This document shows, in pieces, positions 33,621 to 43,476 of a DNA stretch of 64,000 bases. A program made the position numbers and the translations under genes. The notes under the pieces were generated by a model. The model saw only the letters and a list, made by a program, of their open reading frames with translations, was not told the DNA's origin and searched no databases. Position 1 is the stretch's first letter. Each line of letters starts with the position of its first letter. Location of the stretch: NCBI GenBank assembly GCA_022826805.1, contig JAJDUH010000019.1, positions 1 through 64,000 of the forward strand, read 5' to 3'. Origin of the DNA: Candidatus Poribacteria bacterium. Its GTDB lineage: Bacteria > Poribacteria > WGA-4E > WGA-3G.

Positions 33621-35495
33621 ATGTCCTGCTATCAATCCCTAATTTGGATTTTCGTCCTTCTCATCGCTATTGGGAGTCCGACTGGTGCAAGTGAAGAGGC
33701 GATGTCCCTGTTCGCACAGGGGGTTGAAGAATTAAATGCTGGACAGTTGGACACTGCGCTTGAAACTTTCAAACAGGTCACAACAATCGTCCCTGATTTT
33801 GCCGATGCACATTATCATCTCGGACTGGTTTACTATCAGGAAGCGGAATTCCGAAAAGCGATTGAAGCGTTCAACCGGACTTTAGAACTCCTACCTCGGG
33901 ACGTCGATGTTCTTATCAAATTAGGATTGGCTTTACACAAATCAGGCGACGATGATGCCACCGATTCCCTCGCGAGACGTGCGTTCTATGAACAAGCGGT
34001 CAAAAACTATCAAACCGCTCTTGAAATCCGACCCCATAACGTTGAAGCACTCAACAATTTAGGATTTGCCTATCAAGAATTAGGTCGATTTGAAGAGGCA
34101 ATCGCTGTATATGAGGAAGGCTTGACGCTCAATCCAGACCAACCGCAGCTGCATGCGAATCTCACCACTGTTCGCGACTTGCAGGCTGGAATTTATTCGC
34201 TTGCTTCGTATCGACACTATCAGGTAGGATTGCGGTCTAAGCGCGCAGGGAGAACGAGGGCAGCAGTAGCGGCTTGGAAACAAGCCATTGCCGAAAGTCC
34301 AAAGTATTTACAGGCACATCTTCAGTTGGCTGACCTCTACTTTAAGAGAACTGAATATCAATTGGCAATTCAGACCTATCTTTCGGCAATCTCGTTGGTA
34401 GCCGAAAATGAACTTTCTCAACCTGCCGTCATAGCGAACATTTTCTATAATCTCGGCAACAGTTATCTACGCACGCAGCAATTGGCGTCAGCAATTTCTG
34501 CCTACCAACAAGCCGTAGATATAAACCCAGAAATGGTAGGTGCTTGGGCAAACATGGGTTCTGTCCTGCTTGAAATGGAGCGTTTTAGTTCCGCTATTAC
34601 CGCATGTCAGTCGGCATTAAAGGCACATACCACTGCACTTTCCTTAGGCAAGGGATCGCCTGTTTCGCCGTCTGAGTTGCGTATTATTGAATTCACCCTT
34701 AAGACTGCTCAGGATTTGAAAGCAGGCGCGTATACGATGCAGGCGTATCGCTTATGGAGACAGGGGATTTCGGCAGGAAACCGCGGTAATACATCGACTG
34801 CACTCAAATTGTGGGAGCAAGCAGTTACGTTAAGCCCGCGTTACGCCACGGCACACGAAAATTTAGTATGGGCGTACTTCAACCTAAAGCGATTCGACGA
34901 TGCAATACAAGCAGGCAAGACCGTTGAAATCCTGCGTCCGAATCCGCAGATTGCACAGTTGATTATATTTGCAAGTGAACTTAAAGCAGGAAAGTATCCG
35001 TTTAAAGCCTACCAGCTGTGGGAACAGGGGCGACGCGCCAGTGCAGCCGGTAATTTGGAGCAAGCAGTTACGTTGCTCTCGGAAGCAATCGCAACCGGTC
35101 CCAAATTTGCGTCAGCATACAATACGCTGGCATGGCTCTATGCTGATAAATTGGGAACGAACTTAGCAGAAGCAGAAAGATTGGCAAGGCGCGCACACAA
35201 ACTTGAACCCGATGCGACCCATATTCACGATACACTTGGATGGGTCCTGTATAAGCGAGGACGCTATGCTGAAGCTCTCAATGCGTTTGAACAGGTAATC
35301 GCTCGTGCCCCGAGCAATCCTGAATACCGCTATCACGGCAGTTTGGCTGCTATGAAAAACGGTCAATCCTCTCAAGCATTAGAATACCTTACCGAAGCCA
35401 TTGCCCTTGATAAGCGTATCGTCCAACGAGTCCAAACCCAAAACGAATTCGATGCGATCCGTTTTACCCCAGCGTTCCGAGCACTCGTCCAGTAA
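33621..35495 (+). CDS. Large TPR-repeat protein, secreted or periplasmic
   Basis: A 624-residue protein with an N-terminal signal-like segment (SLIWIFVLLIAIGSPTGA). TPR units run through the whole length, for example SLFAQGVEELNAGQLDTALE and NNLGFAYQELGRFEEAIAVYEEGLTLNP. A longer unit occurs three times near residues 186, 364 and 452: DLxAGxYxxxAYRxWxxG followed by GNxxxAxxxWxQA. ATG 33621 follows GGGAGAG. It lies convergent to gspD and could serve the secretion machinery as a scaffold, but this is not shown by the sequence. Confidence 0.82.
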   Translation: MSCYQSLIWIFVLLIAIGSPTGASEEAMSLFAQGVEELNAGQLDTALETFKQVTTIVPDFADAHYHLGLVYYQEAEFRKAIEAFNRTLELLPRDVDVLIKLGLALHKSGDDDATDSLARRAFYEQAVKNYQTALEIRPHNVEALNNLGFAYQELGRFEEAIAVYEEGLTLNPDQPQLHANLTTVRDLQAGIYSLASYRHYQVGLRSKRAGRTRAAVAAWKQAIAESPKYLQAHLQLADLYFKRTEYQLAIQTYLSAISLVAENELSQPAVIANIFYNLGNSYLRTQQLASAISAYQQAVDINPEMVGAWANMGSVLLEMERFSSAITACQSALKAHTTALSLGKGSPVSPSELRIIEFTLKTAQDLKAGAYTMQAYRLWRQGISAGNRGNTSTALKLWEQAVTLSPRYATAHENLVWAYFNLKRFDDAIQAGKTVEILRPNPQIAQLIIFASELKAGKYPFKAYQLWEQGRRASAAGNLEQAVTLLSEAIATGPKFASAYNTLAWLYADKLGTNLAEAERLARRAHKLEPDATHIHDTLGWVLYKRGRYAEALNAFEQVIARAPSNPEYRYHGSLAAMKNGQSSQALEYLTEAIALDKRIVQRVQTQNEFDAIRFTPAFRALVQ

Positions 35496-35619
35496 CTGTA
35501 ACGCAAGTTGCTACCTATATGATTTTAAAGCCACGGACCCGGTTTTTCAGCGAAAATCGTTCATTCTTCGCAGGAGTTTTAGGCTGCGTTCTTGGAGACA
35601 CAGGCTAACGGTTTCCTAT

Positions 35620-35650
35620 GCTACGAAACCTTAGTGGGTAATTTCGTAGC
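35620..35650. terminator. Hairpin between the convergent TPR and gspD genes
   Basis: GCTACGAAA and TTTCGTAGC form a nine-base stem around a 13-base loop. It follows the TPR stop by 125 bases and lies three bases from the gspD stop. No clear U-run is seen. Confidence 0.4.
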
Positions 35651-35652
35651 AC

Positions 35653-38595
35653 CTATTCTTCTTCAGACTCTTTTTCTCTTTCAGTCGCCCCGTTGTTTTG
35701 CCAATCTTGGGCTTTCTCCTTAAGTTTCTCAAGGTCCTCAGGATTATTAATGTCAACGATATGTGGCGTAATAATGATGACAATTTCCGTGTCTTCAACA
35801 GCGGTTTCAGTGTTTTTGAAGAGCCTGCCGATCAACGGAATGTCTCCTAAGATTGGGAGTTTGTTTTCTACCTGTTTCTGTTTCTTACGGATGATACCTC
35901 CAACGACAATCTGTTGACCATCTTCAACATCAATGTATACGCTAATAGAGTTATCATCGGTGATGGGGGCATTGAAGTCAGTAAACTCAATAAAATTACT
36001 CGCACTAATGTTTTCAATATCCAAACCGATCGTCCGTTTGCCATCTTCGCCGACTTGCGACTTAGCGATGTAAGGTGTGAGTGAGATATTGATACCTACG
36101 GGTGGATCGATGAAATCATAGTTGAAAAGCGGTTGTGAAACCGTCTCACCCAAGATGCTGGTCGTGTCAACACTCTGAAGGTATGGAATTCGGCGTCCGC
36201 TACTCCATGTGGCGTTCCAAGAGTCTCGGGTCAGAAGTGAAGGTGTTGAAAGGGTTTGAACTTTGTTCTCACGCATAAGTGCATGGAGCAGAGACAGATA
36301 TTCCTTGGTTGCTAAGCCGATATTAAATCCAGAGATCTCTTGTTCAAGTCCGAGTTGACTTTCAAATTCACCAATGAGTGGATTGCCGGGACTTATGGAG
36401 GTCCCGAAGATTCTTTTTTCTTGCGCTGTAAGTTCAATACCGAGTTTAGTGGTTTCATCGAGGGTGACTTCCAGAATCTGAATATCTATCCAGACCTGTC
36501 CTCGCACGAAGTCTAATTTTTTAATGAGTGCTCTAACAGCAGGTAGGTATCGTTGTCGTGTTGTGACAATCAGAGAATTCGTATCGGCATCGGCAAAGAC
36601 GGTGACTTTTCCACGTAAGGAATTGATGTCTTGCTGCTCTTGTCTACCGCCGGAAGCGAAAAAACGACCAAAGTTAAAGTCGGTGCCCTCTTCTCCCTCC
36701 CAAACCTGATCAAGTACTTGCTGGAGATGATCTGCGTTGCCATACTCAAGCCGGATTGCCTCAGTAACCTCCTTTTGCCCTTCCGGTGTGGGAACGTCCA
36801 TGGAGTTAATAAACTCCGTGATGAGATCGAAGTTGCGTTGTGTAGCAGTTGAGACGATGACCGCATTCAGCGTGGGATAGGGTTCAGCCGTAACATTACC
36901 CGCAAGTGAACCTTGCGTCTGATTGCGTTGGCGTTCAGCAAGGAAGAAAAAGAAGTTTCCGGTGTTTCCCCCACTGCCTTGATAGACATTGTTGATGATA
37001 GCTGCCACATTCTCCGCATCGGCAAATTTGAGTTTATACATGCGGGTACCCCATTCCTGGTCTGGCATGTTGACATCAAGTTTTTTGATGAGTCCATCAA
37101 TTGTCTCAAAGTTCTGTGCACTCGTAGAGATAAGGATTGCATTGAGACGTATGTCGGCAACGAGATGGACCTCACCTTGCACACCAAATCCGCCGCCACC
37201 GCTCTCTTCAGAGGGTTCTCGAAATCTGCGTTCCCACCAGGGTCGTTCCCTGTCTGCACCAGCACTTCCGCCTTCAAAGAGGTCCTGTAGGCTCGGAACG
37301 AGAGTTTCAGCATCAGCGAACTTCAAAAAGTAGAGTCTAATCTCTTCTTGTGTCTGTTCTTGGTCGAGTTCGTTGATAACCTTTTCGATGATAGAGAAGT
37401 TACGGGGATCTGAGGAAACAACGACAATATTAAGCCGGTCATTGTGGGAGACGTTAACATTGCCGACAATGCCTTGAGATTGGTCTATTCCTTGTTCACG
37501 TTGATACTCTCTGAGTTTCGCTCGATCCCAAGGGTTCATTCGCCCTCGGTTTTCACTACGTTCACCCGTGAGAACTTCTTGGAGCGTCTCTGCAACATCC
37601 GCAGCAGCTGCGTATTTAAGTCGGAAGGTACGTATATGGGTTTGTAGACTCGGCGCGACATCAAGCTCCCTAACAATCTCTTGGAGAAACACCAAGTTTG
37701 CCTCAGAGGCTTTGAGAACAAGTGAATTAGAACTGGTCTCGGCAACAATCTTAATCGTGCCATCGAGAACTTCATAACCCGTGCCGTCGGCTTTCATCTG
37801 AGCCGCTGCAGTTTTTGCATCTTCTGCGCTCATACCGGGTCCACTGCCTGGTTGCTGTCTCTCATCATCACCCTCTCTTTCCTGAAAAATGTTGCTTAAT
37901 GTCTCTGCCAATGTACTCGCATCAGCATAACCGAGAGGGATAATGAGAATCTTTAGCGGAAAGCGTTCGCCTTCGTCTGCTACCTGAAGAATCGAGACAA
38001 TTCGGCGTATATTGGAGGCAACATCCGTTATGACGAGTGTGTTTGTTGCGGTATCTGCGAAGATGTTTGCCTGTTTGTTTAGTAGTGGTTTGAGGCGCTC
38101 TACCTGTTCGGAGGCGACGACAGTGTTTAATTGGATAATATAAGTTTGGATTTCGTCGGTCATATCGACCAGTTCAGGATCGGGTGTGATATTTTTTACT
38201 GTCCCTTTTGTTACCATGGCACGCTCAAAAGTTGTGACTAAGAGTGTGTTATCGGTTTGGATAAGCGTCAGGTCATATTGCGTCAGGACGGTTTTAATTT
38301 TTTCGATTACCTCTTCGATTGTTACATTTCTAAGATTAATGAGTGAGAATTTTTTGTCCTGAATATCCTCTTCACTGGCAATAATGGTAAGATCAGTTTC
38401 GCGTGAGAGCCATTCAAAAAGACCTTTCAGTTCTTGGCTCGTAAAATTAAAGTCAAATCGGATCGCGCGACCTTCTTCGTCAGTTTGTGCGACCCTCATT
38501 GTAGACGCTTGTTCCTGTGCCGGTAATTCAACAAGTCCTGCGATGAGTAATCCCAAGCACAGTAGCGAAGTGAATAAGAGTTTTCGTCCTTGCAT
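35653..38595 (-). CDS. gspD: Type II secretion secretin GspD, enlarged
   Basis: A 980-residue outer-membrane secretin with signal peptide (KLLFTSLLCLGLLIAGLVELPA). An N0-like domain starts near residue 47 (FNFTSQELKGLFEWLSRETDL). Then come six N1-like modules, each with a strand and helix such as YIIQLNTVVASEQVERLKPL, IPLGYADASTLAETLSNIF, FRLKYAAAADVAETLQEVL, YFLKFADAETLVPSLQDLF, YKLKFADAENVAAIINNVY and IRLEYGNADHLQQVLDQVW. Usual GspD has three. The secretin core (VWIDIQILEVTLDETTKLG, then VPILGDIPLIGRLFKNT-like VGGIIRKKQKQVENKLPIL) is complete. A charged C-terminal tail ends in EKESEEE. It is the last gene of the operon. Confidence 0.93.
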   Translation of the reverse strand: MQGRKLLFTSLLCLGLLIAGLVELPAQEQASTMRVAQTDEEGRAIRFDFNFTSQELKGLFEWLSRETDLTIIASEEDIQDKKFSLINLRNVTIEEVIEKIKTVLTQYDLTLIQTDNTLLVTTFERAMVTKGTVKNITPDPELVDMTDEIQTYIIQLNTVVASEQVERLKPLLNKQANIFADTATNTLVITDVASNIRRIVSILQVADEGERFPLKILIIPLGYADASTLAETLSNIFQEREGDDERQQPGSGPGMSAEDAKTAAAQMKADGTGYEVLDGTIKIVAETSSNSLVLKASEANLVFLQEIVRELDVAPSLQTHIRTFRLKYAAAADVAETLQEVLTGERSENRGRMNPWDRAKLREYQREQGIDQSQGIVGNVNVSHNDRLNIVVVSSDPRNFSIIEKVINELDQEQTQEEIRLYFLKFADAETLVPSLQDLFEGGSAGADRERPWWERRFREPSEESGGGGFGVQGEVHLVADIRLNAILISTSAQNFETIDGLIKKLDVNMPDQEWGTRMYKLKFADAENVAAIINNVYQGSGGNTGNFFFFLAERQRNQTQGSLAGNVTAEPYPTLNAVIVSTATQRNFDLITEFINSMDVPTPEGQKEVTEAIRLEYGNADHLQQVLDQVWEGEEGTDFNFGRFFASGGRQEQQDINSLRGKVTVFADADTNSLIVTTRQRYLPAVRALIKKLDFVRGQVWIDIQILEVTLDETTKLGIELTAQEKRIFGTSISPGNPLIGEFESQLGLEQEISGFNIGLATKEYLSLLHALMRENKVQTLSTPSLLTRDSWNATWSSGRRIPYLQSVDTTSILGETVSQPLFNYDFIDPPVGINISLTPYIAKSQVGEDGKRTIGLDIENISASNFIEFTDFNAPITDDNSISVYIDVEDGQQIVVGGIIRKKQKQVENKLPILGDIPLIGRLFKNTETAVEDTEIVIIITPHIVDINNPEDLEKLKEKAQDWQNNGATEREKESEEE

Positions 38596-38647
38596 AACAT
38601 CTAATCCTTAGTTGTTAGTATCTTGTTGTCGTTTAAAAAGGTTTTAG

Positions 38648-38699
38648 TTTACCCAAGCCACCTCTTCACTGGAAACCGAGAACTGATAACCAATAACCG
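38648..38699. repeat. Short AACTGATAACC-type intergenic repeat
   Basis: GAACTGATAACCAATAACC after ACCTCTTCACTGG. It resembles parts of the repeats at 41841-41912, 46109-46208 and 54565-54690, which also combine CCTCTT-ACTGA-like text with ATAACC/GGTTAT. Confidence 0.35.
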
Positions 38700-39998
38700 C
38701 TAAAATATCCGAGCGATAAGGAGTATATCTACATTCAAATTCGCACCGGTATTCTCTGGATTCTGTCCACGCCCCGCTTCAGGACGCGCCGTGGCTTGCG
38801 TATCAGCAGAAATTCGTAAATCGCGCACTGTCAGCCATTTTGCCCCTGTTTCAATAAGATGGTTTAAGTTAACCAGTTTTTCAAGATCTGTTTTGAATTT
38901 CATTTCCACGGTATACAATTCTGTCTGATAGGTCGGGGGTGCTAACGCCAGTTGATCCAGAAGGATCGATTGTTGTTCTTGAACCCTCTCAATATATTTG
39001 ATAAGTGAAGATTGGAGTTCATCAATATCTAATGGCTCTTCAATGTACATGTTGTCTAATACTTGCGTAAGAAAATTCAAAAGCGCGCCATTCCTTCGCA
39101 ATTGGATTGTAACTGTAGTTGGTTTCGCTCCGATACCGAGAATACCGGACGTTGCAGAGGTTCTAACTTTCTGAATTTGCGCTTCAAAGAAGCCTTGCCT
39201 TAAATCTGTTGCGCCGCGTAGCTGCTGCAGGGTCATGGTTTTAATAAACGCTGCAAGTTTAACGCGAAGTGAGATAGGTATCGCCTCCGGGAGCGGGGCA
39301 AATTTCCACGCTCCCGCAGTCTCTATTGGATTAGGTGCGCGTGCTTTATTCTCGACTTCCGCTCCAGTGGCGCGCGGCGAAACGTCTGCAAAGGGGCGCG
39401 CCTTGGAAGATGAACTGCCTGATTTCTCTGTTTTTTCGTTCGTCTCGGTTCCAGAGAGCCACGCGTTCATCAGAATATTGAAGGCGTCTGCTTCTGTTTG
39501 CTCTTCATTAATCTCTGTGAGTTCTTTTTCTTCTGCTTCTATATGCTTGAGGTAGAAGTACCGGACAAGATTTTCCCGGGTCTGCATGGTTAGTTTTTGT
39601 GTCTGTTTAGCCGTTACCGGTTTCGTCAGCAGTTGATAATTTTGTTGGATGCCAACACGTCTGACAAGCGCATCGATGCGCGTTCGAATCACTGTTTCAG
39701 GAGATTCTGTGTCAAAGAGTGTGGTGGTGCCTTGTGTACGAGTATTTATCTCTGGATTTACTATGGGTGCCAAACCTGCCGCTTTGTAAATTTCAGATTC
39801 AATGGGTTTGAGTATTTCAGCAACCCGAACTAAATTTTCAGTCTTTAACAACTGTTCTTGTTTCGCTTTCGTACCTTGATTCGCAAATAAGCGATAGAAA
39901 ATTGGAGCACCCTGTAATATAAGGAGAATTAAAAGAACACAGCCTAAAATGCCGAGTAAAATTTTGCTCCGAGGTGTTAATTCGAGATTCAGTTCCAT
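38700..39998 (-). CDS. gspM: GspM/PilO-like inner-membrane protein of the type II secretion system
   Basis: A 432-residue protein with a single N-terminal membrane helix (KILLGILGCVLLILLILQ), then a long periplasmic part. Coiled-coil-like regions (KAKQEQLLKTENLVRVAEIL, HIEAEEKELTEINEEQTEADAF) occur. The late segment near residue 310-385 (VTIQLRRNGALLNFLTQVLDNM, then YTVEMKFKTDLEKLVNLNHLIE) has the ferredoxin-like strand-helix look of PilO/GspM. Common GspM is about 160-200 residues, so this version carries an insert. The position between gspL and gspD supports the name; the assignment is by context. Confidence 0.65.
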   Translation of the reverse strand: MELNLELTPRSKILLGILGCVLLILLILQGAPIFYRLFANQGTKAKQEQLLKTENLVRVAEILKPIESEIYKAAGLAPIVNPEINTRTQGTTTLFDTESPETVIRTRIDALVRRVGIQQNYQLLTKPVTAKQTQKLTMQTRENLVRYFYLKHIEAEEKELTEINEEQTEADAFNILMNAWLSGTETNEKTEKSGSSSSKARPFADVSPRATGAEVENKARAPNPIETAGAWKFAPLPEAIPISLRVKLAAFIKTMTLQQLRGATDLRQGFFEAQIQKVRTSATSGILGIGAKPTTVTIQLRRNGALLNFLTQVLDNMYIEEPLDIDELQSSLIKYIERVQEQQSILLDQLALAPPTYQTELYTVEMKFKTDLEKLVNLNHLIETGAKWLTVRDLRISADTQATARPEAGRGQNPENTGANLNVDILLIARIF

Positions 39999-40052
39999 AG
40001 GTTAGTCCTCTATAAACGCGAACGTTTATCAGAGCCAGCGAAAATCTGTGTA

Positions 40053-41831
40053 TTATTCCTTTGTTTCGTTTTTCTTCTCTTCGATAGTGTCCAGCGACGG
40101 GGGTCTGATGTTCAGTTCAGCATCCATCGCTGCTTCACCGGTTGATAGTTGCGGCATCGGGTAACGCTTTTTGGCAAATGCCCGAACGGCAGATGACGTA
40201 AGGTTACATCGGACCTGCACTTGAAAAATCTGTTTTCTGTTTTGGGTAGTTGTTGTCACTTCGCCAGCTTGAACGTTGGTAAAAACATCTGATCGATTAA
40301 GCGCACGCAACAAGGAGTTGATTGCGTTATGAGAAGAACTCTCCAAATTGAAGGTGATACGAGCTGTCTCTGGTGTGTGGAGATTCGTAATATTGAGGTT
40401 TGTCCAAGCAATCTGCGTTCTATCGCGGAACATCGCGCTGAGCGTGTGTAGAATGTCCAATGGCGAAATATGATGTGTTAGCATCTCGGTAATTGCCAGT
40501 TCGCGTCCGAGTTGGGCTTTCGCTAATGCTATAGGCTGGGCATAATGTGCCAATTGTGTGTCCAGTGCTTCGGATCTCTGCTGCTGTGAGTGTTGGAGCG
40601 CATAGCCTCCAAAAAGGAGTCCACCGATCATTAAAACGCCTAATCCAGCGGCAGCGAAAATCTGGCGTTGTCGTGTCGCTTGGGTCAACGTTTCAACGGC
40701 TTCTTTGGGTAAGAGGGACACTTTTGTGATCGGATTCAGCGTATTAAGCGCAATGCCTAATGGCACAGCGAGCGTGTCGCCCCATTCATCGAGTGTAACT
40801 TTCGCTTCTGTGTTTGCAATATCCGTGTTAATACCAAAGTGCTGTTCAATAGCGTGAGCCGGGTTCCATAGTTGTGTTGTAATGTTGAGTTCAGTTTCAC
40901 AAGCCGTTGTTAGTTCTGGAAGACGTGCTCCGCTACCGCATAACCAGAGTTCCGTTTCTGTTGCCGATGGCATTGGGTTTTCAGTGCCACCTGCATTTTC
41001 TGCAGTGCCAAAGTCGTTAGTTTCTCTGTGGGTCTTGGCAGCAGCTATCGAGCGTTGAAGTTCACCGATGAATTGAGCTGTCCATGTAGATATAGGGGCT
41101 TCGCGTGCCGAGATATATTGTTTTTCTTCCGCTGCTGTTTCAATATCGGTGTTCAATGCTTGACTCACATGCTCGGAGAGATGATTTTCACCGAGTCGGA
41201 AACTCCGGGAGAATCGCAGCGCGCCATCTTGCATAAAACAGAAGTCTGTCTGTTCGGCACCTATGTCAACGATGAATGTCGGTTGAGTGCATCCACTCTT
41301 TACTGCCACCTCAGCAATTGCTATCGTTGAAGGTATGACCGCCGATGCTGACACGCCAATCTGTTCAAGAGGAGCAAGGTAGTCTGTAACTGTGGAACGT
41401 CGGGTCGATATTAACTCTACCGATACAGCCTCTGGTGTTCGACGCACATCGTGGTAGGTAAAGATGGCTTCATCAGGACGAAAAGGGAGTTCTGTTTCTG
41501 CCGAGATTGCAACGATATTGGCGAGTTGATCGTCCGTCGCTGCAGGTAGGTTGCCTAAACGCTTAGTGCTTACGAAAAATCGTGGGAGGGCAAGCGCTAT
41601 CTCCGCCTTATCTCTACTAAATAATGACCGGAGGTTTCGTTGCGTCGGTGGATCGTCTAACGACGCCCAAAGACGCGCTATCGATTCAACAACATACTGC
41701 CGATCAGCTGCATCTGGATATGTCACAACGTTTGCATTGATAAGATGCACGGCTGTAGATGACAGTTCAAGCTGAACCATTTTCGCTGTGTTTGTGCCGA
41801 TATCTATCGCTACAACTCGGTTTTTTGCCAT
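40053..41831 (-). CDS. gspL: GspL-like fusion of PilM-type actin fold and PilN-type domain
   Basis: A 592-residue protein. The N-terminal 340 residues are PilM/GspL-like: VAIDIGTNTAKMVQLE (phosphate-1 motif), FIVDIGAEQTDFCFMQDGAL and ELWLCGSGARLPEL (phosphate-2 and adenosine motifs). A membrane helix near 400 (IFAAAGLGVLMIGGLLFGGY) leads to a periplasmic PilN-like part: PLDILHTLSAMFRDRTQIAWTN and SSSHNAINSLLRALNRS. This is the GspL layout of a cytoplasmic actin-like domain, one helix and a periplasmic ferredoxin-like domain. It should bind GspE on the inside and GspM outside. Confidence 0.82.
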   Translation of the reverse strand: MAKNRVVAIDIGTNTAKMVQLELSSTAVHLINANVVTYPDAADRQYVVESIARLWASLDDPPTQRNLRSLFSRDKAEIALALPRFFVSTKRLGNLPAATDDQLANIVAISAETELPFRPDEAIFTYHDVRRTPEAVSVELISTRRSTVTDYLAPLEQIGVSASAVIPSTIAIAEVAVKSGCTQPTFIVDIGAEQTDFCFMQDGALRFSRSFRLGENHLSEHVSQALNTDIETAAEEKQYISAREAPISTWTAQFIGELQRSIAAAKTHRETNDFGTAENAGGTENPMPSATETELWLCGSGARLPELTTACETELNITTQLWNPAHAIEQHFGINTDIANTEAKVTLDEWGDTLAVPLGIALNTLNPITKVSLLPKEAVETLTQATRQRQIFAAAGLGVLMIGGLLFGGYALQHSQQQRSEALDTQLAHYAQPIALAKAQLGRELAITEMLTHHISPLDILHTLSAMFRDRTQIAWTNLNITNLHTPETARITFNLESSSHNAINSLLRALNRSDVFTNVQAGEVTTTTQNRKQIFQVQVRCNLTSSAVRAFAKKRYPMPQLSTGEAAMDAELNIRPPSLDTIEEKKNETKE

Positions 41832-41840
41832 TTTTTTCTC

Positions 41841-41912
41841 AGCAGTCAGCAGTCAGTTACCAGAGGTTTTTGATAATCTTAATGCCTCTTTACTGATTGC
41901 TGAAAACCACTC
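41841..41912. repeat. Intergenic repeat with CCTCT hairpin
   Basis: GCAGTCAGCAGTCAGTTACC, then AGAGG with partner CCTCT around TTTTTGATAATCTTAATG, then TTACTGATTGCTGAAAACC. The layout (GTTACC, hairpin, ACTGA) is repeated at 54565-54690 and, with other bases, at 46109-46208. Confidence 0.4.
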
Positions 41913-41914
41913 CT

Positions 41915-43465
41915 CTAATCCTGGCGCCAGTATTGAACACCGATCTCGTTACCCGTACGGTCAATGATACCGATACAGGTTGAGATAGTTTTGTTCGCCA
42001 TATCAACTCCGTTTGATTCAATCCGGTATCCGTGGGAGCGATGGGTCACCCAATCCACAACTTCGCGAAACGTTCCAAAGTCAATTTCGGCTAACTCAGC
42101 AAGTTGTGAGATACTGGTAAACGGATTGCCCTTTATCTCTTCTTCAGTAAAACTTTGTATCTGCGATGTATCGGGGGCCTCCGCTTCTCGGTGTGTAACA
42201 ATCGCCTCCGCCTTTTGTGGATCCATGCCTGGTAACAGGGCGAGGATTTCCGGTGGTGCCGTATTTATATTAATAAGTCCGCTGCGTGTGTCTCCATCTT
42301 TTAGCGTAATTTTGTCAACAATACCGATGAATTCTTGCTGTGTTAACATTTTGACATCTTTAATAGCATCTGTGTTCTGAAAAAATCCTTGTGTATCACG
42401 GTGATTGACGATCCGTTCGGCAATTCCCTGATCAATACCAGGTAGCGTTTCAAAGGTTTCAACATCGGCTGTGTTAATATTCACTTGTCCATTTTCGTTT
42501 TGTTGTTGCATATTTTGTTGTTGTGGATTGTTGGTTTCTTCTTCATCGGTATCTTCATCAGCATCTTCAGTAGTCAGTCGGTCTTGGATATTGTTAAAAA
42601 TTTCGTCAGAAACCGCTTGGGCATCTATGAGTGCCCCAAGCTTATCAAAGTCGCGTTGTTGGATCAGTGATTCCGCTTCAGCTTGTGTAAAAACAGGTTG
42701 GTTTTGTTGCCCATTAATTTTTGTGAGTTCCTCTGTTCCTGCAGTGTTGATATTGACCAGCGGTTGTCCGTTTGGATCAGTGTTCGTATCGACTGAATAG
42801 ATGGTCGCTAAATCGACAAGTCCTGGCTGTCTATCTGTTGCGGTCGTTTGAGAGTTGCTGAAATTGGCTGTTGAGAATATAGTGTTCGCATTCGATGCGA
42901 TCGTACTGGTTTGTGTAAATCCATCTGTCTGTGGCACGCCGTAGAGAAGTTCGGATGTCATTCCTTCGACGCGAGCGAGGTCTCGAACGGTGCGGTACGG
43001 CTGCCCCTCTACAATTTTATTGGCAAGTTCTTGGGTCAGCGCATCATCTTGTGAAGCCCCTACTTGTGCCAGCAAATTGCTAATGAGTCCTACATCTGCA
43101 GCGTTTACATTCACTTTTGAGGCTTCGTCAGTGATTGTTACACGATAGTTTAAAAAATTACCAACTTGGATGCCGTCTTCAACCTGTCCTTCTATAGGTT
43201 CTGCCCAACTTTCGCCGAGTGAATCGAAAGGCGTCTGATCTCCACGCATACGCGCCAGCGTCCATTCAAACCCCGCTCTGGCAGCGTAGTGAAACTTCGC
43301 TCTGTCCAGAAAATTCCGCTGTGTACGCTGTTCTATGTGGATTGAGTAGAGCAGCTGCGTCGCCAGAATTGAGAGAATCGTCAGTATCCAGAGCGTTGAG
43401 ACGAGGGATAATCCATGTTGTTCTTGGCGGAGTATCTGGAATACCCATTTTGCGAACTGCTTCAT
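41915..43465 (-). CDS. gspK: GspK-like minor pseudopilin with helix-hairpin-helix repeats
   Basis: A 516-residue protein. It starts with a prepilin signal, RQEQHG before LSLVSTLWILTILSILATQLL (cleavage after Gly18). The GspK tip domain carries two helix-hairpin-helix regions in known members. Here at least three NINTA-type units occur: LVNINTAGTEEL, QVNINTADVETFETLPGIDQGIAERI and LININTAPPEILALLPGMDPQKAEAI, plus KVNVNAADVGLISNLLAQVG. A Gln/Asp/Glu-rich low-complexity linker (TEDADEDTDEEETNNPQQQN) lies near residue 300. About 320 residues is usual, so this is enlarged. It caps the pseudopilus with GspI and GspJ. Confidence 0.8.
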   Translation of the reverse strand: MKQFAKWVFQILRQEQHGLSLVSTLWILTILSILATQLLYSIHIEQRTQRNFLDRAKFHYAARAGFEWTLARMRGDQTPFDSLGESWAEPIEGQVEDGIQVGNFLNYRVTITDEASKVNVNAADVGLISNLLAQVGASQDDALTQELANKIVEGQPYRTVRDLARVEGMTSELLYGVPQTDGFTQTSTIASNANTIFSTANFSNSQTTATDRQPGLVDLATIYSVDTNTDPNGQPLVNINTAGTEELTKINGQQNQPVFTQAEAESLIQQRDFDKLGALIDAQAVSDEIFNNIQDRLTTEDADEDTDEEETNNPQQQNMQQQNENGQVNINTADVETFETLPGIDQGIAERIVNHRDTQGFFQNTDAIKDVKMLTQQEFIGIVDKITLKDGDTRSGLININTAPPEILALLPGMDPQKAEAIVTHREAEAPDTSQIQSFTEEEIKGNPFTSISQLAELAEIDFGTFREVVDWVTHRSHGYRIESNGVDMANKTISTCIGIIDRTGNEIGVQYWRQD

Positions 43466-43476
43466 CTTTCATTATC

